DNA of 37,540 nt from Flavobacteriaceae bacterium (GTDB lineage: Bacteria; Bacteroidota; Bacteroidia; Flavobacteriales; Flavobacteriaceae): assembly GCA_023257625.1 (NCBI GenBank), contig JALRBW010000050.1, forward strand, positions 1 to 37,540. The letters are read 5' to 3'. A model generated the notes under the pieces. The model saw only the letters and a list, made by a program, of their open reading frames with translations. It made no database searches and had not been told where the DNA came from. Shown piece by piece: positions 24,203-32,874 of the stretch (within the stretch, counting starts at the first letter, position 1; each line of letters opens with the position of its first letter). Both the position numbers and the translations under genes were made by a program.

Positions 24203-25279
24203 ATGAAACACATAATTTTTTCTCTCTTCATTTTCTTAATTAGTATTGGGTGTAAAACCAGTTACCCTGATTTAGAAGATGGATTATATGCAGATATTAA
24301 AACCAACAAAGGGTCAATTGTATTAAAATTAGCCCACGATAAAGCTCCGGTGACAGTGGCAAACTTTGTGTCACTAAGCGAAGGGAATAATCCAAAGGTG
24401 AGCGATGAATTTAAAGGAAAAAAATATTACAACGGTATCACTTTTCATCGTGTAATTCCTGATTTCATGATTCAGGGAGGAGATCCCACAGGTACTGGAT
24501 CTGGAGGTCCAGGATACCAATTTGATGATGAGTTCAGTGATTTAACTCATGATGGCCCAGGGGTGTTATCTATGGCTAATGCTGGGGCAGGAACCAATGG
24601 AAGTCAATTCTTCATTACCCATAAAGAAACGCCTTGGCTTGACGGTGTGCACAGTGTTTTTGGTCGAGTGGTGACGGGTCAAAATGTGGTTGACAGTATC
24701 CAACAAAATGATCAAATTGAAGAAGTGGTAATTATTCGAAACGGTGCTGAAGCCCGTAAATTCAATGCCCCTGAGATTTTTGAAAACCATTTCGCACAAC
24801 GTGAAGAAATACAAAAAGAACGCGAAGCAAAAAAACAAGAGATTCGCGACAAAAATGTGAGCCGTTTTGATTCTCAAAAAAAGGCGTCCATTACTACACC
24901 TTCTGGATTACAATACCATATTACTAACACCGGTGAAGGAACTGCAGTAAGTAAAACCAATAGCTGTCAAGTACATTATGCTGTTTATTTTGTTGATGGC
25001 ACCTTGCTAGAAACAAGCAAACTGGAAATCGCTGAGGCCAATGATGTGGTAAATCCGCAACGTAAAAGTGCAGGACAATACCTACCCCTTCCTGCTCGAG
25101 TTGGACCTGATGATGGAATGATTGAAGGGTTTAAAGAAGGATTGAGACTTTTAAAAGAAGGAGATCAAGCCACACTCTTCTTACCTTATACTTTGGCTTA
25201 TGGAGCTGATGGTGTACCTGGCATTCCTCCACAATCTGATTTGATTTTTGAAGTGGAAATCGTAGCCGTAGAAGAATAA
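24203..25279 (+). CDS. Dual-domain PPIase lipoprotein: cyclophilin fused to FKBP
   Basis: 358 residues starting with a lipoprotein signal (LISIGC, Cys17). The cyclophilin domain covers about 25-178 and looks fully active: [14 protein letters not shown] with its Arg, [17 protein letters not shown] and [11 protein letters not shown] charged helical linker of about 50 residues ([16 protein letters not shown]) leads to an FKBP domain (about 235-357) with [32 protein letters not shown] and [13 protein letters not shown]. This cyclophilin-FKBP order corresponds to dual-family immunophilins reported in Flavobacterium. It follows gldI by 22 bases and is closed by the terminator at 25291-25317, so it is the last gene of nrnA-gldI-PPIase. 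Probably an envelope folding factor. Confidence 0.92.
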   Translation: MKHIIFSLFIFLISIGCKTSYPDLEDGLYADIKTNKGSIVLKLAHDKAPVTVANFVSLSEGNNPKVSDEFKGKKYYNGITFHRVIPDFMIQGGDPTGTGSGGPGYQFDDEFSDLTHDGPGVLSMANAGAGTNGSQFFITHKETPWLDGVHSVFGRVVTGQNVVDSIQQNDQIEEVVIIRNGAEARKFNAPEIFENHFAQREEIQKEREAKKQEIRDKNVSRFDSQKKASITTPSGLQYHITNTGEGTAVSKTNSCQVHYAVYFVDGTLLETSKLEIAEANDVVNPQRKSAGQYLPLPARVGPDDGMIEGFKEGLRLLKEGDQATLFLPYTLAYGADGVPGIPPQSDLIFEVEIVAVEE

Positions 25280-25290
25280 CAATTCACTCA

Positions 25291-25317
25291 AAGCCCTGTA
25301 CCGCAGGGCTTTTTTTT
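25291..25317 (+). terminator. Intrinsic terminator of the nrnA-gldI-PPIase unit
   Basis: Perfect 8-base stem AAGCCCTG (25291-25298) and CAGGGCTT (25304-25311) with a five-base loop, running into eight T (25310-25317). It is the clearest intrinsic terminator in the window. The T run ends at the base just before the ATG of the next gene. Confidence 0.88.
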
Positions 25318-26376
25318 ATGAATCGATTGCAGTGGTATATCATCCTTTCCTTGCCTCTTCAAATTCTGGGGTTGCAAGGACTTAAACGATATCCTATTGA
25401 GATCGAACAATATTACAGCACCCTACTCTACCCCTGGTTGTTTGACCTGCATCGGTTTTTTTTCAAACTACTCCCTTTTTCCCTTGGCGATCTTTTCTAT
25501 TTTTTAATACTAGCCTTAATTATAGGACAGTTAGCCTTATTTATTCGGAAACCAAAGGGGAATTTTAAAAAAGGGGTTGTACGTTTTATAGCACTAATTT
25601 CCTTAGTTCACTTTTTGTTTTATTTGAATTGGGGGTTACATTATTATCGAGTTCCGCTAGCACAAAAGCTCAACTACGAAAAAAAATATACTGAACAACA
25701 GTTAATCAATACCCTAGAGCATATAATTGAAACAGCAAACATCCTGCATGCTCAACTCGTAAACGAAGATACTTTAGGCGTTCAAATCCCTTATGACAAA
25801 AATACGCTTATGCGATTACTTAACGATACGTTCGTTTCTTTAGGTACCCCTTCAGGGATTCGGCCCTATTCAAAAAATTCAATCTGGAGTATTCCCCTCA
25901 GCTATATGGGATATGCCGGTTACTTGAACCCGTTTACCCTTGAGGCACAGGTCAACTCTAAAATACCTAAACTGAGTTACATCACTACTGTTGTTCATGA
26001 AATGGCTCATCAAACAGGTATAGCGGCTGAAAATGAAGCCAATTTTATTGCCTTTTACAATACGGTTCAGCACTCCGATCCCTTCATTCAATATGCTGGA
26101 TACACTTTTGCTCTTCGGTATTGCTATGCCGAACTTTTTAAAGTCCGCCCTGAAAAGGCAGAGGAAATTTTAAGTCTTATTCGACCAGGAATTATTAATA
26201 ATTTTAAAGAGCAATCCGCTTTTTGGGAAATGTTTAAAAATCCTTTTGAGCCCTATTTGAAAGTAGGTTATGACCACTACCTTAAAGCCAACGGTCAAGT
26301 AGAGGGAATTCAAAGTTACAATGCGATGGTGGCTTTAGTAGTTGCTTATTTAAAAAATACTATTGAACCAATTTAA
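25318..26376 (+). CDS. DUF3810 family membrane protein with HExxH motif
   Basis: 352 residues with about three N-terminal membrane helices (about 6-20, 55-76, 87-106), then a soluble domain. The domain contains HEMAHQTG (227-234), an HExxH zinc-protease signature, followed by a nearby ENEAN that could give the third metal ligand (Glu238 or Glu240). DUF3810 proteins are common in Bacteroidota and are assumed to be zinc metallopeptidases, without a known substrate. The start is at 25318 because no later Met precedes the first helix; this puts the ATG right behind the terminator T run. The end overlaps the methyltransferase frame but not its preferred start. Confidence 0.83.
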   Translation: MNRLQWYIILSLPLQILGLQGLKRYPIEIEQYYSTLLYPWLFDLHRFFFKLLPFSLGDLFYFLILALIIGQLALFIRKPKGNFKKGVVRFIALISLVHFLFYLNWGLHYYRVPLAQKLNYEKKYTEQQLINTLEHIIETANILHAQLVNEDTLGVQIPYDKNTLMRLLNDTFVSLGTPSGIRPYSKNSIWSIPLSYMGYAGYLNPFTLEAQVNSKIPKLSYITTVVHEMAHQTGIAAENEANFIAFYNTVQHSDPFIQYAGYTFALRYCYAELFKVRPEKAEEILSLIRPGIINNFKEQSAFWEMFKNPFEPYLKVGYDHYLKANGQVEGIQSYNAMVALVVAYLKNTIEPI

Positions 26377-26422
26377 TTATGGAGCTTTTTTTAGGAACCC
26401 AAAAATTATATACCTTTCTCTT

Positions 26423-27220
26423 ATGAAATATATCAGTAGTTCAAAAAATCCTGAGATTAAACAATTGCGAGGCCTAATTGAAAAATCTAGGATTAGAAAA
26501 CGTGAATCAAGATTTGTTGTTGAAGGTTTACGTGAAATAAAAAAAGCCCTACTTGGGAGATACACTTTAGAGCGTTTTTTTATTGAAGAAGGGAGTGAAG
26601 AGGTATTGAAATCATTGGATTTTCAACCTACTGAAGAAAAAATATTTAGAGTCCACAAAACCACCTTTGAACAAATTACAGTACGTTCTGGTTCAGAAAA
26701 AATTATAGCTATAGGAATAAATAAATCACATTCTTTAGATCAACTTTCAATTACTGATAATGCCATAGTACTGGTTATTGAAGCTCCTGAAAAACCCGGA
26801 AATATAGGGGCTTTATATCGAACTGCAACTGCTGCCAATTTTGATGCTGTTCTAATTGCAAATCCCAAAACAGATTTTTATAACCCCAACAGTATAAGGT
26901 CAAGTTTAGGAACCGTTTTTATTATGCCAACTGCTATAGCATCAAGTATTGATGTAATCTCTTTTTTAAAACTTCATAGTTTTAAAATATTTACTGCTTT
27001 TTTACACACTGACGCTTCTCGTTACGACCAATTAAGGTATACCTCCCCTTGTGCAATTGTAATGGGCGCTGAAAGTACCGGACTTACTTCAATGTGGAAA
27101 GAGGCCAGTCACCAGCACGTTATGATCCCTATGAATGAAAAAGTGGATTCACTGAATCTTTCTGTATCTGCAGGCATTTTGATGTATGAGGTTCAACGTA
27201 ATAATAATCGACTTGATTAA
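26423..27220 (+). CDS. SpoU/TrmH family RNA 2'-O-methyltransferase
   Basis: Expected to methylate a ribose 2'-OH in rRNA or tRNA with S-adenosylmethionine. From ATG 26423 it has 265 residues; an upstream TTG at 26363 would lie inside the DUF3810 gene and give an unnatural N-terminus. The N-terminal part (KYISSSKNPEIKQLRGLIE, RFVVEGLREIKKAL) is the SpoU substrate-binding domain. The SPOUT knot shows motif 1 EAPEKPGNIGALYRTA with its catalytic Arg, motif 2 AIVMGAESTGL and motif 3 IPMNEKVDSLNLSVSAGI. The exact target nucleotide is unknown. It starts 46 bases behind DUF3810. Confidence 0.9.
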   Translation: MKYISSSKNPEIKQLRGLIEKSRIRKRESRFVVEGLREIKKALLGRYTLERFFIEEGSEEVLKSLDFQPTEEKIFRVHKTTFEQITVRSGSEKIIAIGINKSHSLDQLSITDNAIVLVIEAPEKPGNIGALYRTATAANFDAVLIANPKTDFYNPNSIRSSLGTVFIMPTAIASSIDVISFLKLHSFKIFTAFLHTDASRYDQLRYTSPCAIVMGAESTGLTSMWKEASHQHVMIPMNEKVDSLNLSVSAGILMYEVQRNNNRLD

Positions 27221-27251
27221 GAGATGATTCTTTACTACCTTTCCACTAAGG

Positions 27252-29453
27252 ATGGTTGATCAAGAATTAGAAAATAAAGAAATTGCAAAGCAGTATAAGG
27301 AATTACTGCGGATAAGCTATCAAACGTTAAGCGAAAAGGATAAAAAACAAATACGCTTAGCCTTTGACATGGCGGTAGAAGCGCATAGTGAACAGAGAAG
27401 AAAATCTGGAGAGGCTTATATTTTTCATCCTATTAGTGTAGCCAAAATCGTTGCGCAAGAAATTGGACTTGATGCTACTTCCATTTGCGCTGCCTTATTA
27501 CACGATGTTGTTGAGGATACCAAATTTACTTTAGAGGATGTTGAACGTATCTTAGGAAAAACTGTTGCTAAAATTGTTCATGGACTGACCAAAATCTCCC
27601 ACTTAAAAAAAGACAAAAATATTTCATTACAAGCTGAGAATTTTAGAAAAATGCTTCTTACGCTTAATGATGATGTTCGGGTGATTATCATCAAAATTGC
27701 AGACCGTTTACACAATATGCAAACTATGGATGCTATGCCTGAATATAAGCAGGTCAAAATTGCTTCTGAGACCCTTTACATATATGCACCACTTGCACAT
27801 AGAATTGGATTATACAATGTGAAAACTGAACTTGAAGATTTAAGTTTAAAATATACTGAACCCCTTCGTTATCAATCCATCTATGAGAAAATAGAGGAAA
27901 GTAAAGAAGTGCAAAATGAATACATCAAATCGTTTTCAAAATTTATATCAAATGAACTAGACAAAGAGCGCTTAAAATATAGCATAAAAGGGAGAAGCAA
28001 GTCGATTTATTCTATTCATCAAAAAATGTTATCACAAAATATACCCTTTGAAAACATTTATGACAAATTTGCTCTTAGAATCATTTATAAAAGTACAAGG
28101 GCAAAAGAAAAATTCCTTGCCTGGAAAATTTATTCTATCATCACTGATCATTTTACTCCAAACCCTATCCGCCTTCGAGATTGGATTTCTGCTCCAAAAT
28201 CAAATGGATATGAAGCCTTGCACATTACGGTTATGGGACCTGAAAATAAATGGGTTGAAGTTCAGATACGCTCAGAACGAATGAATGAAATTGCTGAAAA
28301 AGGATATGCAGCACATTATAAATATAAACAAGGTGAACAAAAAGACATTGGAATTGAAAGCTGGCTAAATCGATTACAAGAGGTTTTAGAAAATAACACC
28401 GGTAATGCCGTTGATTTTGTTGAAGATTTCAAACTTAACTTATATGCAGAAGAAATTTTTGTTTTTACACCCAAAGGAGACCTAAAATCACTCCCTCAGG
28501 GTTCAACTGCTCTTGATTTTGCTTTTTCCATACATACCGAAATTGGTAAAAAAACTAGAGGAGTTAGAGTGAATGAAAAACTGGTTCCTTTAAGTAAAGT
28601 CTTGAAGAGTGGAGATCAAGTAGAGGTGATTACTTCTGAAACAATTAAGCCTTCCAAAAACTGGTTAGATTTTGTTATTACTGCTCGCGCCCGCTCTTCA
28701 ATTAAATCGGCATTAAATGATGAGAAAAAAGTTCGTGCTGAAGAAGGAAAAGAAATTTTACGTCGAAAACTAAAGCAATTAAAAATCTCATTAAATGATA
28801 AGTCAATTCAACAAATGTTGAAATTTTTCAAATTTGAATCTAGCCAAGATTTGTTTTACCGTGTAGGCATAGGGACCCTTGAAAACCGTAAACTAAAAGA
28901 ATTTTCAAGCAATTATCACAATACGATTTTAAACTTTTTTAAGCGGCGCTCAAGAAGTAATTCTATGTATTCTGCAATACCTGACAATAGCTCTATTTCT
29001 GAAAAATTTGACAAACTCGTCTTTGGAAAAGAAAAAGAAACTCTTGCCCATAGTTTTGCGAGTTGTTGTCATCCTATACCTGGGGATTCCGTATTTGGTT
29101 TCATTACAGTAAATGAGGGAATAAAAGTACACCATAAAGAATGTCCAAATGCAATTGCACTACAATCCAATTTTGCCTATCGTATTATCTCAGCAAAATG
29201 GGTTGATTCATCTTCAGAAGAGTACACGGCTAAGTTAAAATTAACGGGGATTGATAAAAAAGGATTAGTTAACGAAGTAACCCGGTTAATTTCAAACCAT
29301 ATGAATGTGAATATTAATAAAATTAATTTTGATTCTGAAGACCAATTTTTTACTGGTAAAATTCATGTGAGTGTACCAAATAAAGGGGTTTTAGAAAAGT
29401 TAGTCCAAAATCTTTCGAAAGTTAATGGCATAGATAAAATTGTTAGGGAATAA
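27252..29453 (+). CDS. Bifunctional (p)ppGpp synthetase/hydrolase (Rel/SpoT)
   Basis: Long RSH enzyme of 733 residues that makes and degrades (p)ppGpp during starvation. In order: HD hydrolase with FHPISVA (58-64) and LLHDVVEDT (82-90), plus DRLHNM at 151-156; synthetase with YDKFALRII, RLRDWISAPKSNGYEALH (307-324); TGS (about 400-462); a Cys/His zinc-finger region with SCCHPIPGD and KECPNA; and a C-terminal ACT domain (about 660-732). The RLRD sequence is the RxKD-type loop of bifunctional enzymes, not the ExDD of RelA, and the HD residues are intact, so both activities are expected. Bacteroidota usually have one such long RSH. fur follows after a short gap. Confidence 0.95.
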   Translation: MVDQELENKEIAKQYKELLRISYQTLSEKDKKQIRLAFDMAVEAHSEQRRKSGEAYIFHPISVAKIVAQEIGLDATSICAALLHDVVEDTKFTLEDVERILGKTVAKIVHGLTKISHLKKDKNISLQAENFRKMLLTLNDDVRVIIIKIADRLHNMQTMDAMPEYKQVKIASETLYIYAPLAHRIGLYNVKTELEDLSLKYTEPLRYQSIYEKIEESKEVQNEYIKSFSKFISNELDKERLKYSIKGRSKSIYSIHQKMLSQNIPFENIYDKFALRIIYKSTRAKEKFLAWKIYSIITDHFTPNPIRLRDWISAPKSNGYEALHITVMGPENKWVEVQIRSERMNEIAEKGYAAHYKYKQGEQKDIGIESWLNRLQEVLENNTGNAVDFVEDFKLNLYAEEIFVFTPKGDLKSLPQGSTALDFAFSIHTEIGKKTRGVRVNEKLVPLSKVLKSGDQVEVITSETIKPSKNWLDFVITARARSSIKSALNDEKKVRAEEGKEILRRKLKQLKISLNDKSIQQMLKFFKFESSQDLFYRVGIGTLENRKLKEFSSNYHNTILNFFKRRSRSNSMYSAIPDNSSISEKFDKLVFGKEKETLAHSFASCCHPIPGDSVFGFITVNEGIKVHHKECPNAIALQSNFAYRIISAKWVDSSSEEYTAKLKLTGIDKKGLVNEVTRLISNHMNVNINKINFDSEDQFFTGKIHVSVPNKGVLEKLVQNLSKVNGIDKIVRE

Positions 29454-29464
29454 CCCATTATAAC

Positions 29465-29472
29465 TATCTTTG
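29465..29472 (+). promoter_or_regulatory. Probable -7 promoter box of fur
   Basis: TATCTTTG, an exact TAnnTTTG match, eight bases before the ATG at 29481; a TTG at 29440-29442 may serve as -33 (22-base spacer). No clear Fur box was recognised over it. Confidence 0.45.
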
Positions 29473-29480
29473 TGTATCTT

Positions 29481-29927
29481 ATGGTAATAGCTAAATCAAA
29501 TCAAGATATTGTAAAAGAAGCCTTTATAAAGTTTCTCGATCAACATGCGCATCGAAAAACCCCTGAACGCTTTGCAATTCTTTTTGAAATTTATGAGAAC
29601 AAAGAGCATTTTGATATTGAGTCGCTCTATATTAAAATGAAAAACAAAAACTATAGGGTAAGTAGAGCAACACTTTACAATACAATAGAATTGCTACTTG
29701 ATTGTGGCTTGGTAAGAAAACACCAATTTGGAAAAAATCAAGCCCACTATGAAAAGTCCTATTTTGATCGTCAACATGACCATATAATTCTTACAGACAG
29801 TGGAGAAGTTAAAGAATTTTGTGATCCTCGGATCCAACAAATAAAAAAAACAATTGAAGAGGTCTTTGATGTCGATATCCACCATCATTCTCTTTATTTT
29901 TACGGCACAAAAAAAAATACAAAATAA
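29481..29927 (+). CDS. Fur family metal-dependent transcriptional regulator
   Basis: From ATG 29481 the protein has 148 residues; a GTG three codons earlier is inside the promoter. The winged HTH is visible in [19 protein letters not shown] and [19 protein letters not shown]. The metal and dimerisation domain shows [22 protein letters not shown] and [19 protein letters not shown], ending with HHHSLYFYG. The CxxC pairs of classical Fur zinc sites are missing (ILTDSGE in place of CxDCG), as I recall for this flavobacterial group. It could sense iron, zinc or peroxide (PerR); the sequence does not decide. It lies directly ahead of purA (3 bases), an order conserved in flavobacteria. Confidence 0.88.
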   Translation: MVIAKSNQDIVKEAFIKFLDQHAHRKTPERFAILFEIYENKEHFDIESLYIKMKNKNYRVSRATLYNTIELLLDCGLVRKHQFGKNQAHYEKSYFDRQHDHIILTDSGEVKEFCDPRIQQIKKTIEEVFDVDIHHHSLYFYGTKKNTK

Positions 29928-29930
29928 GAC

Positions 29931-31202
29931 ATGGCGGTAGATCTTCTACTAGGGCTCCAATGGGGCGACGAAGGAAAAGGAAAAATTGTAGATGTATTAA
30001 CGTCTTCATATGATATAATTGCTCGATTTCAAGGCGGTCCTAATGCAGGGCATACTCTAGAGTTCGAAGGAAATAAACACGTTTTACATACAATCCCTTC
30101 AGGCATTTTTCATCCTAATGCAATAAATATTATTGGAAATGGTGTTGTGATTGATCCTGTTATCTTTATTAAAGAAATAGAGAATTTAGCACCCTATCAA
30201 ATTGATTTTAGTGAAAAATTATTGATTTCTAAAAAAGCACACATCATTTTACCTACACACCGATTGCTCGATGCTGCATCTGAAGCCTCAAAAGGGAAAG
30301 CAAAAATTGGATCTACTTTAAAAGGAATTGGTCCAACTTACATGGACAAGACAGGTAGAAATGGTATTCGTGTGGGGGATATTGTGGCTACAGACTGGGA
30401 GATAAAATACCGTAAACTAGCTCAAAAGCATCTTGAAATGCTTAAGAGTTATGGAAATACGTTAGATTTTGATCTTGAAGAAATGGAACGTTCTTTTTTT
30501 GAAAGTGTAGACCAACTTCGAAGTTTTCGTCTTATTGATAGTGAGCAATATTTATATGAAGCACAAAAACAAGGAAAGAAAATTTTAGCTGAAGGTGCGC
30601 AGGGTTCTCTTTTAGATATAGATTTTGGAACCTACCCCTTTGTCACTTCTTCTACAACTACTGCCGCTGGAGCTTGTACAGGATTAGGTGTAGCACCAAA
30701 CCAAATTAAAGAGGTTTTCGGGATTTTTAAAGCATATGCAACTCGTGTGGGTAGCGGACCCTTTCCAACTGAACTTTTTGATGAGTATGGAGTAACAATG
30801 GGGAGAGTAGGAAATGAATTTGGTGCAACCACAGGTCGTGCTCGTCGCTGTGGATGGATTGATTTGGTTGCTCTAAAATATTCTATTCAGGTAAATGGTG
30901 TAACACAACTCATGATGATGAAAGGAGATGTTCTCTCTGGCTTTGAAACCATTAAAGCCTGTGTTGGCTACAAAACGTTAGAGGGTGTAAAAAAATACCT
31001 TCCATATGATCTGAATGCAGAAGATATAGAACCCGTCTATAATACACTACCCGGTTGGAAAGAAGATCTTACTCAAATTACCTCGACCCAAGAATTTCCT
31101 AAAGCATTTCAAGACTATATCCTTTTTCTCGAAACTCATTTGGAAACCCCTATTACTATAGTCTCTGTTGGCCCAGACCGAAAACAAACTATTTTTAGGT
31201 AA
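29931..31202 (+). CDS. purA: Adenylosuccinate synthase
   Basis: Joins IMP and aspartate using GTP in AMP synthesis. The P-loop WGDEGKGK is at residues 11-18 with the catalytic Asp, followed by QGGPNAGHT with the catalytic His, THRLLDAASE, GSTLKGIGPTYMDKTGRNG, EGAQGSLLDIDFGTYPFVTSS and GATTGRARRCGWIDL with its Arg loop. 423 residues is normal. It begins 3 bases after fur, and the OstA-like gene follows after 10 bases, so they may share a transcript. No purine riboswitch is seen. Confidence 0.97.
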   Translation: MAVDLLLGLQWGDEGKGKIVDVLTSSYDIIARFQGGPNAGHTLEFEGNKHVLHTIPSGIFHPNAINIIGNGVVIDPVIFIKEIENLAPYQIDFSEKLLISKKAHIILPTHRLLDAASEASKGKAKIGSTLKGIGPTYMDKTGRNGIRVGDIVATDWEIKYRKLAQKHLEMLKSYGNTLDFDLEEMERSFFESVDQLRSFRLIDSEQYLYEAQKQGKKILAEGAQGSLLDIDFGTYPFVTSSTTTAAGACTGLGVAPNQIKEVFGIFKAYATRVGSGPFPTELFDEYGVTMGRVGNEFGATTGRARRCGWIDLVALKYSIQVNGVTQLMMMKGDVLSGFETIKACVGYKTLEGVKKYLPYDLNAEDIEPVYNTLPGWKEDLTQITSTQEFPKAFQDYILFLETHLETPITIVSVGPDRKQTIFR

Positions 31203-31212
31203 AATAGAACGG

Positions 31213-32874
31213 ATGAAATATTGTTTTGGGATTTGGATCTTATTTTTGTACCTCATCGCTATCACAAAAACTAGCGCTCAAGAATCAAAAATAATTGAGA
31301 TACGCGAAGCGGGGGGTTCTACTCAAAATCAAGAGCGTTTTCCGGGGGCAAATATATTATTCAAATCTGCTGAAAAAAGAGTAAAACTATTTCATGAGGG
31401 AGCTTTAATAGAGTCTGACCAGGCCTATTTTTATGCAAAAGACAATTATTTTCGTGCAATTGGAAATGTTCTTTTTACACAAGGTGATTCTTTAAGTATG
31501 ACTTGTGAAACTATGGAATATGATGGTAAAAATCGAATGGCCTATGCTGACGGAGATGTCTTCTTAAAACGCCCTGACATGACGCTTAAAACAGAAAAAC
31601 TAAATCTTAATCGCCTAAAAAATGAAGCCTATTATACTACTCCAGGGGTGATTCAAGATAGTGCAAGTACCTTGACTAGTAATCGGGGAACGTATTTTAT
31701 AGAACAAAAAAAATACCGTTTTGTTTCAAATGTTACCATACTAAATCCTGAATATAAAGTTGAATCAGAACAGCTAGATTATTTTACAGAATTAAATCAA
31801 GCCTACCTCTACGGTAAGTCAAAAATAAAAGGAGAAGCCTACACAATATTGTGTGAACGTGGATTTTATGATATGGAGCGAGAAAAGGGAATTTTTAAAA
31901 AAAATGCTACTCTTTTTTATGATAATAAAATTATTAAAGGAGATAGTCTTTATTTTGAAAGCCAACGTGAATATGCAGCAGCTACAAATAATGTAAAAAT
32001 TATTGATTCCGTTAATAATTCAATTATCACAGGACATTATGGAGAGATTTTTAAAGCCAAAGACTCAGCTATTATTACTCGTAAGGCTTTAGCTATTAAT
32101 GTTGTAGACCAAGATTCCTTATTTATTCACGCCGATACCCTTGTGGCTACAGGGCAGGAAAATAAAAGAATACTTAGAGCCTATTATGATGTACGTATTT
32201 TAAAATCAGATTTACGAGGACATTCTGATTCGCTTTTTTTAGATGAATCTACAGGATTAACAAAATTATTAAGTAGACCTTTAACAAAACAACAAGAACA
32301 AGTTTTCACTGAAGTAGATCACAACGAAAAAAATCCTGTTTTGTGGTTTGATAAAAGTCAAATGTCAGGAGATGAAATTCTTTTACTTTCAGATACTAAA
32401 ACAAAAAAATTAGACTCATTAAAAATTTTAGGTCGGGTTTTTATTATCGAAAAAGACACCTTAAGTGAAACTGGTTATCAACAAATAAAAGGGGGTTTGC
32501 TAGATGGTTCTTTTAAAGATGGTAAGCTTGATAATGTTGTTATTACAAAAAATACGGAGATGGTATATTATTTATATAATGATCAAGATCTCCAACTTAT
32601 TGGAATCGATAAAACTACTTGTAGTGCCTTAAGAATGCAATTTTTTGAAGGTCAAATTGAAACCATCACTTTTTTAGTTTCGCCTAGTGGAGATGTTTTT
32701 CCAGAAGATGAATTACCCCTTAATGAAAGAACCTTAAAAGGGTTTATATGGCGCATAGAAGAGCGTCCTGAAAGTATAGAAGATCTTTTTAGTGAGGACG
32801 ACAATAAGGGTGTAAATGACATCAAAGAATTTTCTTTCCCTGAACAACTTACTAAAAAAGAAATCTCTCTTTAA
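31213..32874 (+). CDS. OstA-like (LptA/LptD N-terminal) periplasmic protein
   Basis: From ATG 31213 the protein has 553 residues with a signal peptide (YCFGIWILFLYLIAITKTSA). Long repeats of beta strands of the OstA type follow, such as NILFKSAEKRVKLFHEGALI, DNYFRAIGNVLFTQGDSL and NVTILNPEYKVESEQLDYF. This is the pattern of LptA and of the LptD N-domain, which carry lipopolysaccharide through the periplasm. At this length and in this position it matches the Bacteroidota OstA-like protein encoded next to purA. There is no C-terminal LptD barrel. A TTG at 31168 inside purA would give an unlikely start. The aminotransferase begins at the base after its stop. Confidence 0.85.
   Translation: MKYCFGIWILFLYLIAITKTSAQESKIIEIREAGGSTQNQERFPGANILFKSAEKRVKLFHEGALIESDQAYFYAKDNYFRAIGNVLFTQGDSLSMTCETMEYDGKNRMAYADGDVFLKRPDMTLKTEKLNLNRLKNEAYYTTPGVIQDSASTLTSNRGTYFIEQKKYRFVSNVTILNPEYKVESEQLDYFTELNQAYLYGKSKIKGEAYTILCERGFYDMEREKGIFKKNATLFYDNKIIKGDSLYFESQREYAAATNNVKIIDSVNNSIITGHYGEIFKAKDSAIITRKALAINVVDQDSLFIHADTLVATGQENKRILRAYYDVRILKSDLRGHSDSLFLDESTGLTKLLSRPLTKQQEQVFTEVDHNEKNPVLWFDKSQMSGDEILLLSDTKTKKLDSLKILGRVFIIEKDTLSETGYQQIKGGLLDGSFKDGKLDNVVITKNTEMVYYLYNDQDLQLIGIDKTTCSALRMQFFEGQIETITFLVSPSGDVFPEDELPLNERTLKGFIWRIEERPESIEDLFSEDDNKGVNDIKEFSFPEQLTKKEISL

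Noticed and set aside
24566-24877. Minus-strand 103-codon frame inside the PPIase fusion gene
   Set aside because: It overlaps a well-supported cyclophilin domain, and its Phe-rich translation is the complement of Lys/Glu-rich coding sequence.
26363-26422. Upstream extension of the methyltransferase from a TTG at 26363
   Set aside because: It would overlap the end of DUF3810 and add 20 residues unlike the family N-terminus, which begins at MKYISSSKNPEIKQL.
28048-28284. Plus-strand 78-codon frame inside the Rel/SpoT gene
   Set aside because: Lies in another frame of the conserved synthetase domain and shows no domain, promoter or start context.
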